A program made the position numbers and the translations under genes. The notes under the pieces are model-generated. The model saw nothing but the letters and a program-made list of their open reading frames with translations. It ran no database searches and was not told the origin of the DNA. From positions 1-40,180 of the forward strand of contig JAHFUP010000045.1 in assembly GCA_023265025.1 (NCBI GenBank): a DNA stretch of 40,180 bases, read 5' to 3'. The stretch comes from Acidimicrobiia bacterium (GTDB lineage Bacteria; Actinomycetota; Acidimicrobiia; Acidimicrobiales; AC-14). Shown in pieces: positions 24,371 to 30,410 of the stretch (position 1 is its first letter; the number at the start of each line of letters is the position of its first letter).

Positions 24371-24541
24371 ATGAACTGGAAGATGCTGGCCGGGCTGGGG
24401 CTCGTCATCGTCGCGGGAGTGCTCGCGACGACCGGGTTTCTCTCGGGCGACCTGGCGAACCTCATCGCCGGGGCGGTGCTCGGCGGCGGCGGCGGCTACC
24501 TCGCGGGGAGCCGCGTGACGAACGGTACTTCCGGCCCCTGA
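24371..24541 (+). CDS. Holin-like small membrane protein
   Basis: A 56-residue protein with two hydrophobic segments: MLAGLGLVIVAGVLATTGFL (residues about 4-23) and LIAGAVLGGGGGYLAG (about 30-46), joined by a short turn. This hairpin layout and small size fit class II-type holins. I chose ATG 24371 because of CAGGAGGAA just upstream; an earlier in-frame GTG at 24302 lacks one and would run through the terminator tail. Position right after the endolysin supports a lysis role. Which of the three lysis-cassette membrane proteins is the true holin is open. Confidence 0.72.
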   Translation: MNWKMLAGLGLVIVAGVLATTGFLSGDLANLIAGAVLGGGGGYLAGSRVTNGTSGP

Positions 24542-24556
24542 GCCACCTCCCTTCGA

Positions 24557-24600
24557 CGGCGGGGTTCGCTCTCAACAAGAAGCCCCGCCGCCACCCTTTC
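24557..24600 (+). terminator. Terminator closing the late operon
   Basis: CGGCGGGG (24557-24564) pairs perfectly with CCCCGCCG (24583-24590) around an 18-base loop whose ends (TTC/GAA) extend the helix. CCACCCTTTC follows. It separates the late genes from the next regulatory region. Confidence 0.6.
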
Positions 24601-24703
24601 ACCCCGCCATACGGAGAAATGTGAGATCGGCCACACTACCGGCGTGGTGGGCGGCCGGGGGTTGGGATTTTTGCAGGAGGCGGCGAACGGGTATTGCGCT
24701 CCC

Positions 24704-24726
24704 CCGAACGACGTGGTAGCGTTCGG
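24704..24726 (+). promoter_or_regulatory. Perfect inverted repeat, operator candidate
   Basis: CCGAACG and CGTTCGG flank a 9-base spacer, 25 bases before the start of a small HTH gene. The 16-base centre-to-centre spacing of the half-sites would suit a dimeric repressor. A promoter could not be fixed by eye in this GC-rich DNA. Confidence 0.5.
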
Positions 24727-24750
24727 CAAACGGCAATTCGGGAGATGGGC

Positions 24751-24963
24751 ATGGCAACAACGGAGATGGGGATGCGGACGGAGGAGATCCTGAGAGAGCT
24801 GGAGGCTCAGGAGCGCACGGTGGCGTGGCTGTCGCGGAAGGTGGGGGTCTCGGTTTCGCACCTCCACCGGGTGCTCGTGACGCGGGAACGGGCGCTGGGG
24901 CCGGCTCTCGCGAAGCGCATTGCCGAGGAGATCGGCGTAGCTGGCCGTGAGGTGGGGGCGTGA
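24751..24963 (+). CDS. Small HTH DNA-binding protein (XRE-like)
   Basis: A 70-residue protein that is essentially one helix-turn-helix domain: REL...QERTVAWLSRKVGVSVSHLHRVLVT, where VAWLSRKVGVSVSHLHRVL fits helices 2 and 3, then ALGPALAKRIAEEIGV as helices 4-5. It could be a Cro-like regulator acting on the palindrome just upstream. GGGAG about 8 bases before ATG 24751 favours this start; a longer form from TTG 24694 (behind AGGAGG) would read through the palindrome and is possible. It is followed by a gene starting on its stop (GTGA). Confidence 0.78.
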   Translation: MATTEMGMRTEEILRELEAQERTVAWLSRKVGVSVSHLHRVLVTRERALGPALAKRIAEEIGVAGREVGA

Positions 24964-25319
24964 GCCTGTCATCGCCGCGGGAGACGTTCGTGCGGATGGC
25001 GCACCGGCGTTGGGGGCGGGCGGTGGCGACGGTGGAGGAGGTTCGCACCCACGGGTCCGGGAGGGGGGGCGCAGAAGCGGAGATCGCGGCGGCAGTCGCG
25101 GGCGCGTCTCTTCCCGGACCCGTGGGTGCGAGCGAAACAGGCGGCGGGGGTTCGTCCCTGCCGGCCGGGGTGGGAGTGGCGTGGGCGGTGGTAGTCAGCC
25201 AGCCGCCTGGTGGGCGCGCTCCCACCTCGGTCGGCGTGTTCGAAGGCGGCGCAAACGGCGAGCCCCCGGCGGGGATGCCAGGGGCTCAAGCCATAGCCAA
25301 TGGAGGGCTTCTCGAATGA
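24960..25319 (+). CDS. Low-complexity protein of unknown function
   Basis: A 119-residue frame beginning at GTG in the stop of the HTH gene and ending in the start of the next gene (ATGA 25316-25319). The first 30 residues are basic (RETFVRMAHRRWGRAVATVE); the rest is Gly/Ala/Pro-rich without motifs. Its GC3 is high, as in real genes here, but the DNA also contains a 20-bp inverted repeat and another hairpin, so part of the region may be kept for structure and not for protein. Moderate confidence. Confidence 0.5.
   Translation: MSLSSPRETFVRMAHRRWGRAVATVEEVRTHGSGRGGAEAEIAAAVAGASLPGPVGASETGGGGSSLPAGVGVAWAVVVSQPPGGRAPTSVGVFEGGANGEPPAGMPGAQAIANGGLLE
25043..25131 (+). repeat. Perfect 20-bp inverted repeat with 49-base loop
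   Basis: TCGCACCCACGGGTCCGGGA at 25043-25062 is the exact reverse complement of 25112-25131. Further G-C and G-U pairs extend it inward. RNA from either strand would form a very stable stem. It lies inside the 24960-25319 frame. Confidence 0.85.
25260..25287 (+). repeat. Hairpin before the 25316 gene
   Basis: GAGCCCC (25260-25266) pairs with GGGGCTC (25281-25287), and inside it GGC pairs with GCC. The stem ends about 15 bases before the ribosome site (GGAGGG) of the next gene and could modulate its translation or act as a weak terminator. Confidence 0.5.
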
Positions 25320-25903
25320 TAGCAGCAGTTGAACGCGGGGGCGAGGCCGGAGTTGCGGGCGCCGAGCCGGACGAGTGCCGGTACGAGGGTGGCGGGCGGG
25401 CGGTGGTGGGGCCGCTGGCGGTGCCCACGACGTCGGCCGAGGCGGCTGGTGGGGTGCTGGTGACGTTCGCGCCCTGGGGGAGGTTCCCGTACGCGCTGCG
25501 GCGGGCGGTGGCGACGCTGAGGTGGACGCTGGAGTGGCCGGGGCAACTGACGCCGACGGAGTTCGACCTGCCGGTGACGACGCCTGAGCAGGTGACGGCG
25601 CTGCAGCTGCTCCTGACGCGGGTCCAGGACGAGATGACGGCCGCGGGGATGTGGCCGAACCACCCGGACGAGGTGGACATGCTGATGCGGGTGCGGGATT
25701 CGCTGAAGGACTACGTGATCCCGCTGGAAGTGGCTCATGTCCAGCGGCAGTACGGGGTTATGCGTCGCGCCTCAGTCGATGCCGGGGAGCACGGTCCCGA
25801 ACTGGCTGGCCGGCCGAGTGGGGACGCCGAAACACCTCTCCGGGCGAACGGAGCGCACATCTCCGTGCCGTGCGCCGGCATCGACGTGGGGCTGTGGGAA
25901 TGA
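25316..25903 (+). CDS. Hypothetical protein of the early region
   Basis: A 195-residue soluble protein with ribosome site GGAGGG about 10 bases before ATG 25316. The middle (residues about 45-140) looks structured: GVLVTFAPWGRFPYALRRAV, then EFDLPVTTPEQVTALQLLLT, then DEVDMLMRVRDSLKDYVIPL. The C-terminal 50 residues are Gly/Pro/Ala-rich. No family was recognised. The alternative long frame from 24947 merely adds Gly/Arg-rich shadow sequence and was not used. The gene stops 17 bases before a tRNA. Confidence 0.7.
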   Translation: MIAAVERGGEAGVAGAEPDECRYEGGGRAVVGPLAVPTTSAEAAGGVLVTFAPWGRFPYALRRAVATLRWTLEWPGQLTPTEFDLPVTTPEQVTALQLLLTRVQDEMTAAGMWPNHPDEVDMLMRVRDSLKDYVIPLEVAHVQRQYGVMRRASVDAGEHGPELAGRPSGDAETPLRANGAHISVPCAGIDVGLWE

Positions 25904-25920
25904 ACGTGGAGGCAGACAAC

Positions 25921-25996
25921 AGCGGGATGGAGCAGCAGGAAGCTCGCGGGCCCCATAAGCCCGAGGTCGCCGGTTCGAGTCCGGCTCCCGCTCCCA
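25921..25996 (+). tRNA. tRNA with CAU anticodon (Met or lysidine-type Ile), CCA encoded
   Basis: A complete cloverleaf: acceptor AGCGGGA/TCCCGCT (7 bp), T8-G9, D stem GAGC/GCTC with loop AGCAGGAA, anticodon stem CGGGC/GCCCG with loop CCCATAA (25952-25958), variable loop AGGTC, T stem GCCGG/CCGGC with loop TTCGAGT, discriminator C73 and encoded CCA. All four stems are perfectly paired. Odd features are C33 in place of the near-universal U33, C73, and A11-U24, which is usual in initiators. The A1-U72 pair argues against a standard bacterial initiator. It may be Met or, if modified, Ile-AUA decoding; the sequence does not decide. Confidence 0.88.
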
Positions 25997-26129
25997 GCAA
26001 TCACCTGGAGGACCGTGGCTGTGCGGACTGCCGGACGGTGGTCGGCTGGCGAGGGTTGTTCCGGATCGGCCGGCGAGTCGCCTAGGGGCGAGTGCCGGGG
26101 GGTGTTGAGTCCAACCACGGGGGAGAGAC

Positions 26130-26672
26130 ATGGGATTGGCGATGGATTCGCAACTTTTGCTGGCGCCGGTGCGGCACCTGTACCGGGCACCTGCTCCTAT
26201 TGAGGACCGTTTCTGGCCGAAAGTTGACAAGAACGGCGCGGGTGGCTGCTGGTTGTGGACGGCCGGTTTGGATCGACACGGATATGGACGCCTTGGTGTC
26301 GCCAGGGGACTACCCAGCGTCAGGGCACATCGGCTCGCTTACGAGATGTTGGTTAGCCCCATTCCTGAAGGAATGCAGCTCGACCATCTCTGTCGCAATC
26401 GGGCTTGCGTGAACCCCGCGCATCTCGAACCCGTCCCCCAAAGGGAGAATATCCGCCGGGGAGAGGGACCGTCTGGCCTAAACGCCCAGAAGACGCATTG
26501 TGTTCACGGACACGAGTTCTCGGAGGACAACACCCGTCGGGACAAGAAGGGCAACCGTACATGCAGAACGTGTAAGCGCGCGGGGGATCGGGAATATATC
26601 AGTCGCCCGGAAGTCGCTGCCAGGAAGAGAGAAAACACGCGTCAGTGGCATGAGAGGAAGCGTGCGTCATGA
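26130..26672 (+). CDS. HNH homing endonuclease (HNH_3 type)
   Basis: A 180-residue nuclease. The first 95 residues have the classic order RFWPKVDKNGAGGCWLWTAG, HGYGRLGV, RAHRLAYEMLV, then the HNH core MQLDHLCRNRACVNPAHLEP with catalytic His and metal-binding residues. The second half has CVHGHEFSEDNTRRDKKGN followed by CRTCKRAGDREY, a zinc-binding DNA-contact module common in these proteins. GGGGGAGAG lies before ATG 26130. Selfish mobile gene or helper of packaging; it sits between the tRNA and a DNA-binding protein. It ends in an ATGA overlap. Confidence 0.92.
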   Translation: MGLAMDSQLLLAPVRHLYRAPAPIEDRFWPKVDKNGAGGCWLWTAGLDRHGYGRLGVARGLPSVRAHRLAYEMLVSPIPEGMQLDHLCRNRACVNPAHLEPVPQRENIRRGEGPSGLNAQKTHCVHGHEFSEDNTRRDKKGNRTCRTCKRAGDREYISRPEVAARKRENTRQWHERKRAS

Positions 26673-27010
26673 ACAATCCGCTGCAGATGACTCTCTCTCC
26701 TGTTCGCACGCTATACAGATCCTCCGATCCGCACACGAGCGGGGCGGCGGCGGACGGGCACGACGCTTCGGGGGGGCGGCTTCGGCACGCTGACCTGGTG
26801 ATGGCGGCGGTGGTGGCGGGCCGGGGGATGACGGCGGCGGAGTACGGGTCGCTGACGGGGCTGGGGCACATCGAGGCGCAGCGGCGGTTGAGCGACCTGG
26901 AGCACGCGCACCGGGTGAGGAAGGGGGCGGCGCGGGAGTGCCGGGAGAAGGGGACGCGGATGGTGACCTGGTTCCCGGTGTCGGTGGCGGGCGAAGGGGT
27001 GTGGCCGTGA
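26669..27010 (+). CDS. Winged-helix-like small protein
   Basis: A 113-residue protein. Residues about 45-90 fit a winged helix: DLVMAAVVAGRGMTAAEYGS, then LGHIEAQRRLSDLEHAHRVR, then a strand turn and MVTWFPV. The N-terminus contains SSDPHTSGAAA, which resembles the start of phage helicase-loader or DUF-type wHTH proteins. It may be a transcription or replication regulator. It overlaps neighbours by ATGA (upstream) and GTGA (downstream). DNA binding is inferred from the fold pattern. Confidence 0.65.
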   Translation: MNNPLQMTLSPVRTLYRSSDPHTSGAAADGHDASGGRLRHADLVMAAVVAGRGMTAAEYGSLTGLGHIEAQRRLSDLEHAHRVRKGAARECREKGTRMVTWFPVSVAGEGVWP

Positions 27011-27276
27011 CCTATCCAAACCCGCAGCTGATCGAGCCGCGCTTCAAGGCGGCGCTGGACCGATACGTGGAGGCGATGCTTCCAACCGGAGGATTCCTGA
27101 AGGCAGTCCTCGAAAACAACCTGATGGAGACGGTCCACCGCGCGGATCCCGGGGGGCTGTGCAACCTGCCTCACATCGTAAGCTACGTCTACAACGAACT
27201 GCCGTCCGGGGTGTGGGGGACGCCTGAGCGGGTTGAGAAATGGCTCGCCCTGCGGGCAGCGGAGGTGGGGGCGTGA
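27007..27276 (+). CDS. Conserved-type phage protein, unassigned
   Basis: An 89-residue protein from GTG 27007. It has the pattern GGFLKAVLENNLMETVHRAD, then LPHIVSYVYNELPSGVWGTP with a final ERVEKWLA. I recognise this as a small protein found in several siphovirus early regions, without known function. It is helical throughout and has no Cys motif or membrane helix. It overlaps the next gene by GTGA. Function not assigned. Confidence 0.7.
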   Translation: MTYPNPQLIEPRFKAALDRYVEAMLPTGGFLKAVLENNLMETVHRADPGGLCNLPHIVSYVYNELPSGVWGTPERVEKWLALRAAEVGA

Positions 27277-27653
27277 CGATCGTCGATGACTGCATGGCGC
27301 TGATGGAGTCCGTAAGGCAGGAAGGAATGGGACCTGCTCGAATTGCGACGGCCCTGGAGTGCACGAAACCTATCCCCATCGGGGACGTTGCGCGGTTTCT
27401 GCTGAGCACGGAGTCTCTGCTCAAAAAGATCACGAAGGAGAAGGTTCCCAACAAGCGCCTGGCGCGTGATCTCATCTGGTCGCTGGAGAGCATGCGCCGC
27501 GATGACCATCCCGACGGGGAGACATTTTCCCTGCGATTCCAGTTCTGCGGCGTCTCGGAGCCGTCGTTCGAGGCGGTAGCTGATCGCATAGCCAACGTGT
27601 ACGGAGAACTCGCCGTTCTCGCCAACCGTCCCTCTCTGGAGGGGATCTCGTGA
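27273..27653 (+). CDS. Hypothetical protein, early operon
   Basis: A 126-residue soluble protein from GTG 27273 on a GTGA overlap. The sequence is mostly helical: VDDCMALMESVRQEGMGPAR, VARFLLSTESLLKKITKEKV, then a lysine-rich linker and a C-terminal helix FEAVADRIANVYGELAVLAN. AT content at third positions is somewhat higher than in neighbours, suggesting separate origin. No family was recognised. The upstream extension to 27240 would overlap the preceding gene and was rejected. Confidence 0.66.
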   Translation: MTIVDDCMALMESVRQEGMGPARIATALECTKPIPIGDVARFLLSTESLLKKITKEKVPNKRLARDLIWSLESMRRDDHPDGETFSLRFQFCGVSEPSFEAVADRIANVYGELAVLANRPSLEGIS

Positions 27654-27763
27654 GCGCGGACCTGATCGTGGTGGCGGCGGCGACAGCGATTGTTTGCGGG
27701 GCGTACGCGGTCTTCGGCTGGCTTGGCCAGCGGGTCTTCGGGAAGGACGTGTGGGACCGATGA
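27650..27763 (+). CDS. 37-residue membrane protein
   Basis: GTG 27650 begins in the preceding stop and the TGA overlaps the next start (ATGA 27760-27763). The frame MSADLIVVAAATAIVCGAYA and following FGWLG form one membrane helix of about 20 residues, with a short charged C-terminus ending VWDR. No recognised family. Overlaps at both ends support real coding, as in the rest of this operon. Confidence 0.6.
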   Translation: MSADLIVVAAATAIVCGAYAVFGWLGQRVFGKDVWDR

Positions 27764-28221
27764 GCGCCGTAGCCCCGAGGTACGCCGTCGCCGATCTTGA
27801 GGATGCCGTCGAACGCCTGAAGCACGCCCGCAGCGAGTTCGCCAGCATCGATGCGGAGGTCACTGCCGGGATGGAGGAGTGGGAGGAGTCTCACCGCGAT
27901 CTCCTAGACGCGCGGTCGACAGCCCGGAAGATGCTGACCGCGATGGAGGAGCACGCGCGCGAGGTGGCGCTGGCGACTTGGCTGGAGGGTGACCAGGAGA
28001 GCAAGACGCTTCGTCCGGGCATCGGCATCCGGGAGACGACGGAAGTTGTCTACGACAAGGACATGGCGTTCGAGTGGGCGCGGGCCTCTGGGTACTGCCT
28101 GACGCTTGACTCCCGACGCTTCGAGCGGCTGGCGGTGGAGGACATCGCCGGGGTGCTCCCGCAGGGGCTGGCGAAGGTGGAGAAGCGCGCCACGGTGACG
28201 ATTGCGAAGGTGCTTCCGTGA
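27760..28221 (+). CDS. Coiled-coil early protein upstream of RecT
   Basis: A 153-residue protein. The first ~75 residues are one long charged helix or coiled coil (LEDAVERLKHARSEFASIDA, HRDLLDARSTARKMLTAMEE). The second half has VVYDKDMAFEWARASGYCLT, DSRRFERLAVEDIAG and VEKRATVTIAKVLP. This layout recalls small phage proteins encoded near single-strand annealing systems, including distant Gam-like host-nuclease inhibitors, but the match is by general pattern only. A role in protecting phage DNA ends would fit the neighbourhood; it is unproven. Confidence 0.7.
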   Translation: MSAVAPRYAVADLEDAVERLKHARSEFASIDAEVTAGMEEWEESHRDLLDARSTARKMLTAMEEHAREVALATWLEGDQESKTLRPGIGIRETTEVVYDKDMAFEWARASGYCLTLDSRRFERLAVEDIAGVLPQGLAKVEKRATVTIAKVLP

Positions 28222-28349
28222 GCGCGCCGGTGGACGAACGGCCGAAGCCGGGGGGGCTGGTCTGCGGGATCTGTGGGCATCGGCACCAGGGGCAGGCGTG
28301 CCGTGAGTGGCGGTGCGGCTGCTGGCTGTTCGTACCGGGGGTGGAGTGA
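28218..28349 (+). CDS. 43-residue zinc-ribbon-like protein
   Basis: GTG 28218 overlaps the preceding stop; the TGA shares its last base with the next ATG. The frame has GGLVCGICGHRHQGQACREW followed by CGCWLF: two Cys pairs (C-x2-C, then C-x5-C-x1-C) and two His give enough ligands for one or two zinc ions. It is probably a small nucleic-acid or protein adaptor. No family can be named at this length. Confidence 0.58.
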   Translation: MSAPVDERPKPGGLVCGICGHRHQGQACREWRCGCWLFVPGVE

Positions 28350-28489
28350 TGGCGTCGGCGAGGGTGGAGTGTTCGCGGTGCGGGGCGGTGTTCGTAATGG
28401 CGCCGGACGGCGAGGGGCCGATCACCTGGCTGCTGGGGCACTGGGAGCGGCGGCACGGCGGGGTGCCGGCTGTGGAGGTGCGGTCGTGA
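28349..28489 (+). CDS. 46-residue C2H2-type zinc-finger-like protein
   Basis: The protein has C-x2-C (CSRCGAVF) and, 18 residues on, H-x4-H (LLGHWERRHGG), the arrangement of a single C2H2-like finger. It starts on the last base of the preceding stop (TGATG) and overlaps the next gene by GTGA. A single finger usually binds a protein or DNA as part of a larger complex. Function unknown. Confidence 0.62.
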   Translation: MASARVECSRCGAVFVMAPDGEGPITWLLGHWERRHGGVPAVEVRS

Positions 28490-28911
28490 AGGTCTACCTG
28501 GCGGCGCGCTACTCGAGGAGGGAGGAACTGTGCGGCTACCGTGCCCGGCTGGAGGAGATGGGGCACGAGGTCACGTCGAGGTGGCTGCACGGGCAGCACC
28601 AGGCGCTGGACGAGGAGCTGGTGACCCGTCCGGAGCTGGCGGGGCGGCTGGCGGCGGACGACGTGGAGGACATCGAGGACTGCCAGATGCTGGTGGCGTT
28701 CACGGAGGTGCCCCGGGCGGGGCCGACGCGGGGGGGCCGGCACGTGGAGTTCGGGATCGCGCTCCAGCTGCGGCCGGTGATCGCGGCGGTGGTGGTTGGG
28801 CCGGTCGAGAACGTCTTCCACATGCTGGCGGCCGTGCGGTTCGAGACTGCGGAGGAGTGGCTGAAGGCGATGGAACGCTGGCCGGGGCTGTCGCTGGACG
28901 GTGCGGCATGA
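28486..28911 (+). CDS. Nucleoside 2-deoxyribosyltransferase-like protein
   Basis: A 141-residue protein. The N-terminal MKVYLAARYSRREELCGYRA is the signature start of the phage branch of nucleoside deoxyribosyltransferases (YtoQ/DUF4406-like), followed by MGHEVTSRWLHG, then DDVEDIEDCQMLVAFTEVP and RGGRHVEFGIALQL. The Glu in HVEFG is the likely catalytic nucleophile, and the Asp-rich EDIEDCQ segment supports substrate binding. Such enzymes move deoxyribose between bases or salvage nucleosides for phage DNA. The start at GTG 28486 overlaps the preceding stop. Confidence 0.85.
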   Translation: MKVYLAARYSRREELCGYRARLEEMGHEVTSRWLHGQHQALDEELVTRPELAGRLAADDVEDIEDCQMLVAFTEVPRAGPTRGGRHVEFGIALQLRPVIAAVVVGPVENVFHMLAAVRFETAEEWLKAMERWPGLSLDGAA

Positions 28912-29291
28912 AGGCGATGCCGAAACCGTACCCGAAGTACCGCTGTTCCGAGTGCGGCCGGGGGAGCATGGACGTCGTCTTGCGGGACGGTGTGGGGCCG
29001 GTGGCGCTGGCGTGCAGGGAGCACCCTGAGGCGCCGATGCTCGCATGGAACTCGGCGAGCCAGGCGGCGGGGCTCTGGCTGCACCGGGTAGGGGAGGAGA
29101 TGGCGCGGGAGGCGCTGGACGATGAGGTCGACCCCTCCAGGCGGGCGCTGCTCGTGGTGGCGCTGCAGATCATGGAGCCGTGGGGATACCAACTGCCGGA
29201 GTGGCGTCTGCCGGGGAACGTGACGCGGATTCGACCAGAGAACGTGACGCCGTTGGGCTTGTACGGCCCGACGGTGAGGAGGAACCAGTGA
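28908..29291 (+). CDS. Hypothetical protein with single Cys-x2-Cys
   Basis: A 127-residue protein starting on an ATGA overlap. It opens with a basic segment and C-x2-C (YRCSECGRG), followed by another Cys (ACREHP) and His, so one zinc site is possible. The middle is helical (ASQAAGLWLHRVGEEMAREA, RRALLVVALQIMEPWG). It lies immediately upstream of RecT, overlapping it by GTGA. No family was recognised. Confidence 0.66.
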   Translation: MKAMPKPYPKYRCSECGRGSMDVVLRDGVGPVALACREHPEAPMLAWNSASQAAGLWLHRVGEEMAREALDDEVDPSRRALLVVALQIMEPWGYQLPEWRLPGNVTRIRPENVTPLGLYGPTVRRNQ

Positions 29292-30289
29292 GCAACGGGA
29301 TTTCGACGGCGGCGACGGTGGTAACGCCGGGGCAGCAGGCTCTGTCGCGCGTGGGGGCATGGACTAACCGCGAGGCGGAGATCATCGCGACGGTGCTGGG
29401 CCGGGGACTCAGCCAGGACGATGTCCGGGCGTACGCGGCCATCTGCAAGCATACCGGGCTCGACCCGTTCAAGCGGCAGATCTACGCGTGGAAGGACGGG
29501 AACAAACTCACCATCCACATCGCGATCGGCGGGTGGAGGGGGCTCGCGGCGAACTCCGGGAGCTACGCGGGGCAGACTCCTCCGGAGTGGTGCGGCCCGG
29601 ACGGCCAGTGGCGGGGGGTGTGGCTCGAAGACGTCCCGCCGGCGGCGGCGCGGGTGGGAGTTTATCGTACCGGCGGCCCCGCGCCGGTGTGGGGAGTGGT
29701 GACCTGGAGGGAGTTCCAGCGGACCGGCGCGAAGAGGGGGAGCAAGTCCACGGTGTGGGACGAGAAGCCCTCCCACATGTTGGCGATCCGGGCGGAGTAC
29801 CAGGCGCTGCAGAAGGCGTGCCCGGAGGCATTCCGGGGGACCCAGGAGGTCATCGGGCAGTTCAACGTCTCGGTGGAGGCGGTGAGCGATGAGGAGATCC
29901 CGGTCGCGCGCCAGCTCGTCGACGGCGAGACGGGCGAGATCCTCGACGATGACGCGCCGTTGGGGGTGGAGGCGGAAACGGCTCCTGCGCCTGCCCAGGA
30001 GCCCGCCAGCGCGCGGAAGGCGGCGGGGCCGGTGGATGACTCGGGGGAGCAGCCGGGGCTCAGTGACGAACTGACGCCGCCGTGGATGGAGGAATGGAAG
30101 CGGGAGCGGCTGGCGGCGGGGCTGACGACGGCGGACATGGTGCACCTGGCGGCGGTGATGGGCTGCGCGCCGGGGGAGGTCAAGGCGAGCATAGGGCCGT
30201 GGCTTCAGGGCGAGAAAGGCAGGTCCATACGGATGTTGGTTTCGGGGGCGCTGGATCGCAAAACTGCCGCCTCCGAAGAGGAACGCTGA
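29288..30289 (+). CDS. recT: RecT-type single-strand annealing protein
   Basis: A 333-residue recombinase that anneals complementary single strands during phage recombination. The core spans residues about 25-215: LSQDDVRAYAAICKHTGLDP, FKRQIYAWKDG, KLTIHIAIGGWRGLAANSG, VWGVVTWREFQRTG, then KPSHMLAIRAEYQALQKACP, all in the usual RecT/Bet order. The C-terminal 120 residues are acidic and Pro-rich, then end in a helical module. No exonuclease (RecE or lambda Exo) is present nearby, so it may work with a host nuclease. The start at GTG 29288 has GAGGAACCA upstream. Confidence 0.93.
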   Translation: MSNGISTAATVVTPGQQALSRVGAWTNREAEIIATVLGRGLSQDDVRAYAAICKHTGLDPFKRQIYAWKDGNKLTIHIAIGGWRGLAANSGSYAGQTPPEWCGPDGQWRGVWLEDVPPAAARVGVYRTGGPAPVWGVVTWREFQRTGAKRGSKSTVWDEKPSHMLAIRAEYQALQKACPEAFRGTQEVIGQFNVSVEAVSDEEIPVARQLVDGETGEILDDDAPLGVEAETAPAPAQEPASARKAAGPVDDSGEQPGLSDELTPPWMEEWKRERLAAGLTTADMVHLAAVMGCAPGEVKASIGPWLQGEKGRSIRMLVSGALDRKTAASEEER

Positions 30290-30293
30290 GGCC

Positions 30294-30410
30294 ATGCCAC
30301 GCAGCTACACGCGAATCCCCCCGGAGGTCCGCCTCTGGTCCAAGGTTTCCAAGACCGCCGCCTGTTGGCTGTGGGAGGGACGCAAGGACGACCTGGAGGT
30401 TAGCCGCTGA
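30294..30410 (+). pseudogene. Truncated HNH_3 endonuclease remnant
   Basis: The 38-residue frame contains RLWSKVSKTAACWLWEGRKD, which matches the N-terminal signature of HNH_3 nucleases (compare RFWPKV...CWLWTAG in the 26130 gene). It then stops before the nuclease core: the paired His and the NP segment are missing. It fills exactly the space between RecT and the replication initiator, whose ATG uses the last base of its stop. It is probably a decayed homing gene whose first part survived as a linker. Confidence 0.7.

Noticed and set aside
24947-25315. N-terminal extension of the 25316 gene
   Set aside because: The extension is Gly/Arg-rich, has no ribosome site, and the ATG at 25316 fits the ATGA coupling to the upstream frame and the GGAGGG site.
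25900-26085. A 61-codon frame starting on the stop of the 25316 gene (ATGA)
   Set aside because: It runs through the whole tRNA and its peptide there is what a tRNA yields when translated. The last 20 codons are Cys-containing and have good third-position G/C, so a dual use cannot be fully excluded, but the perfect cloverleaf is the better reading.
26015-26203. A 62-codon GTG frame behind GGAGG after the tRNA
   Set aside because: It overlaps the HNH gene by 74 bases, has modest third-position G/C and no recognisable protein character. The 133 bases between tRNA and HNH gene hold nothing else I can support.
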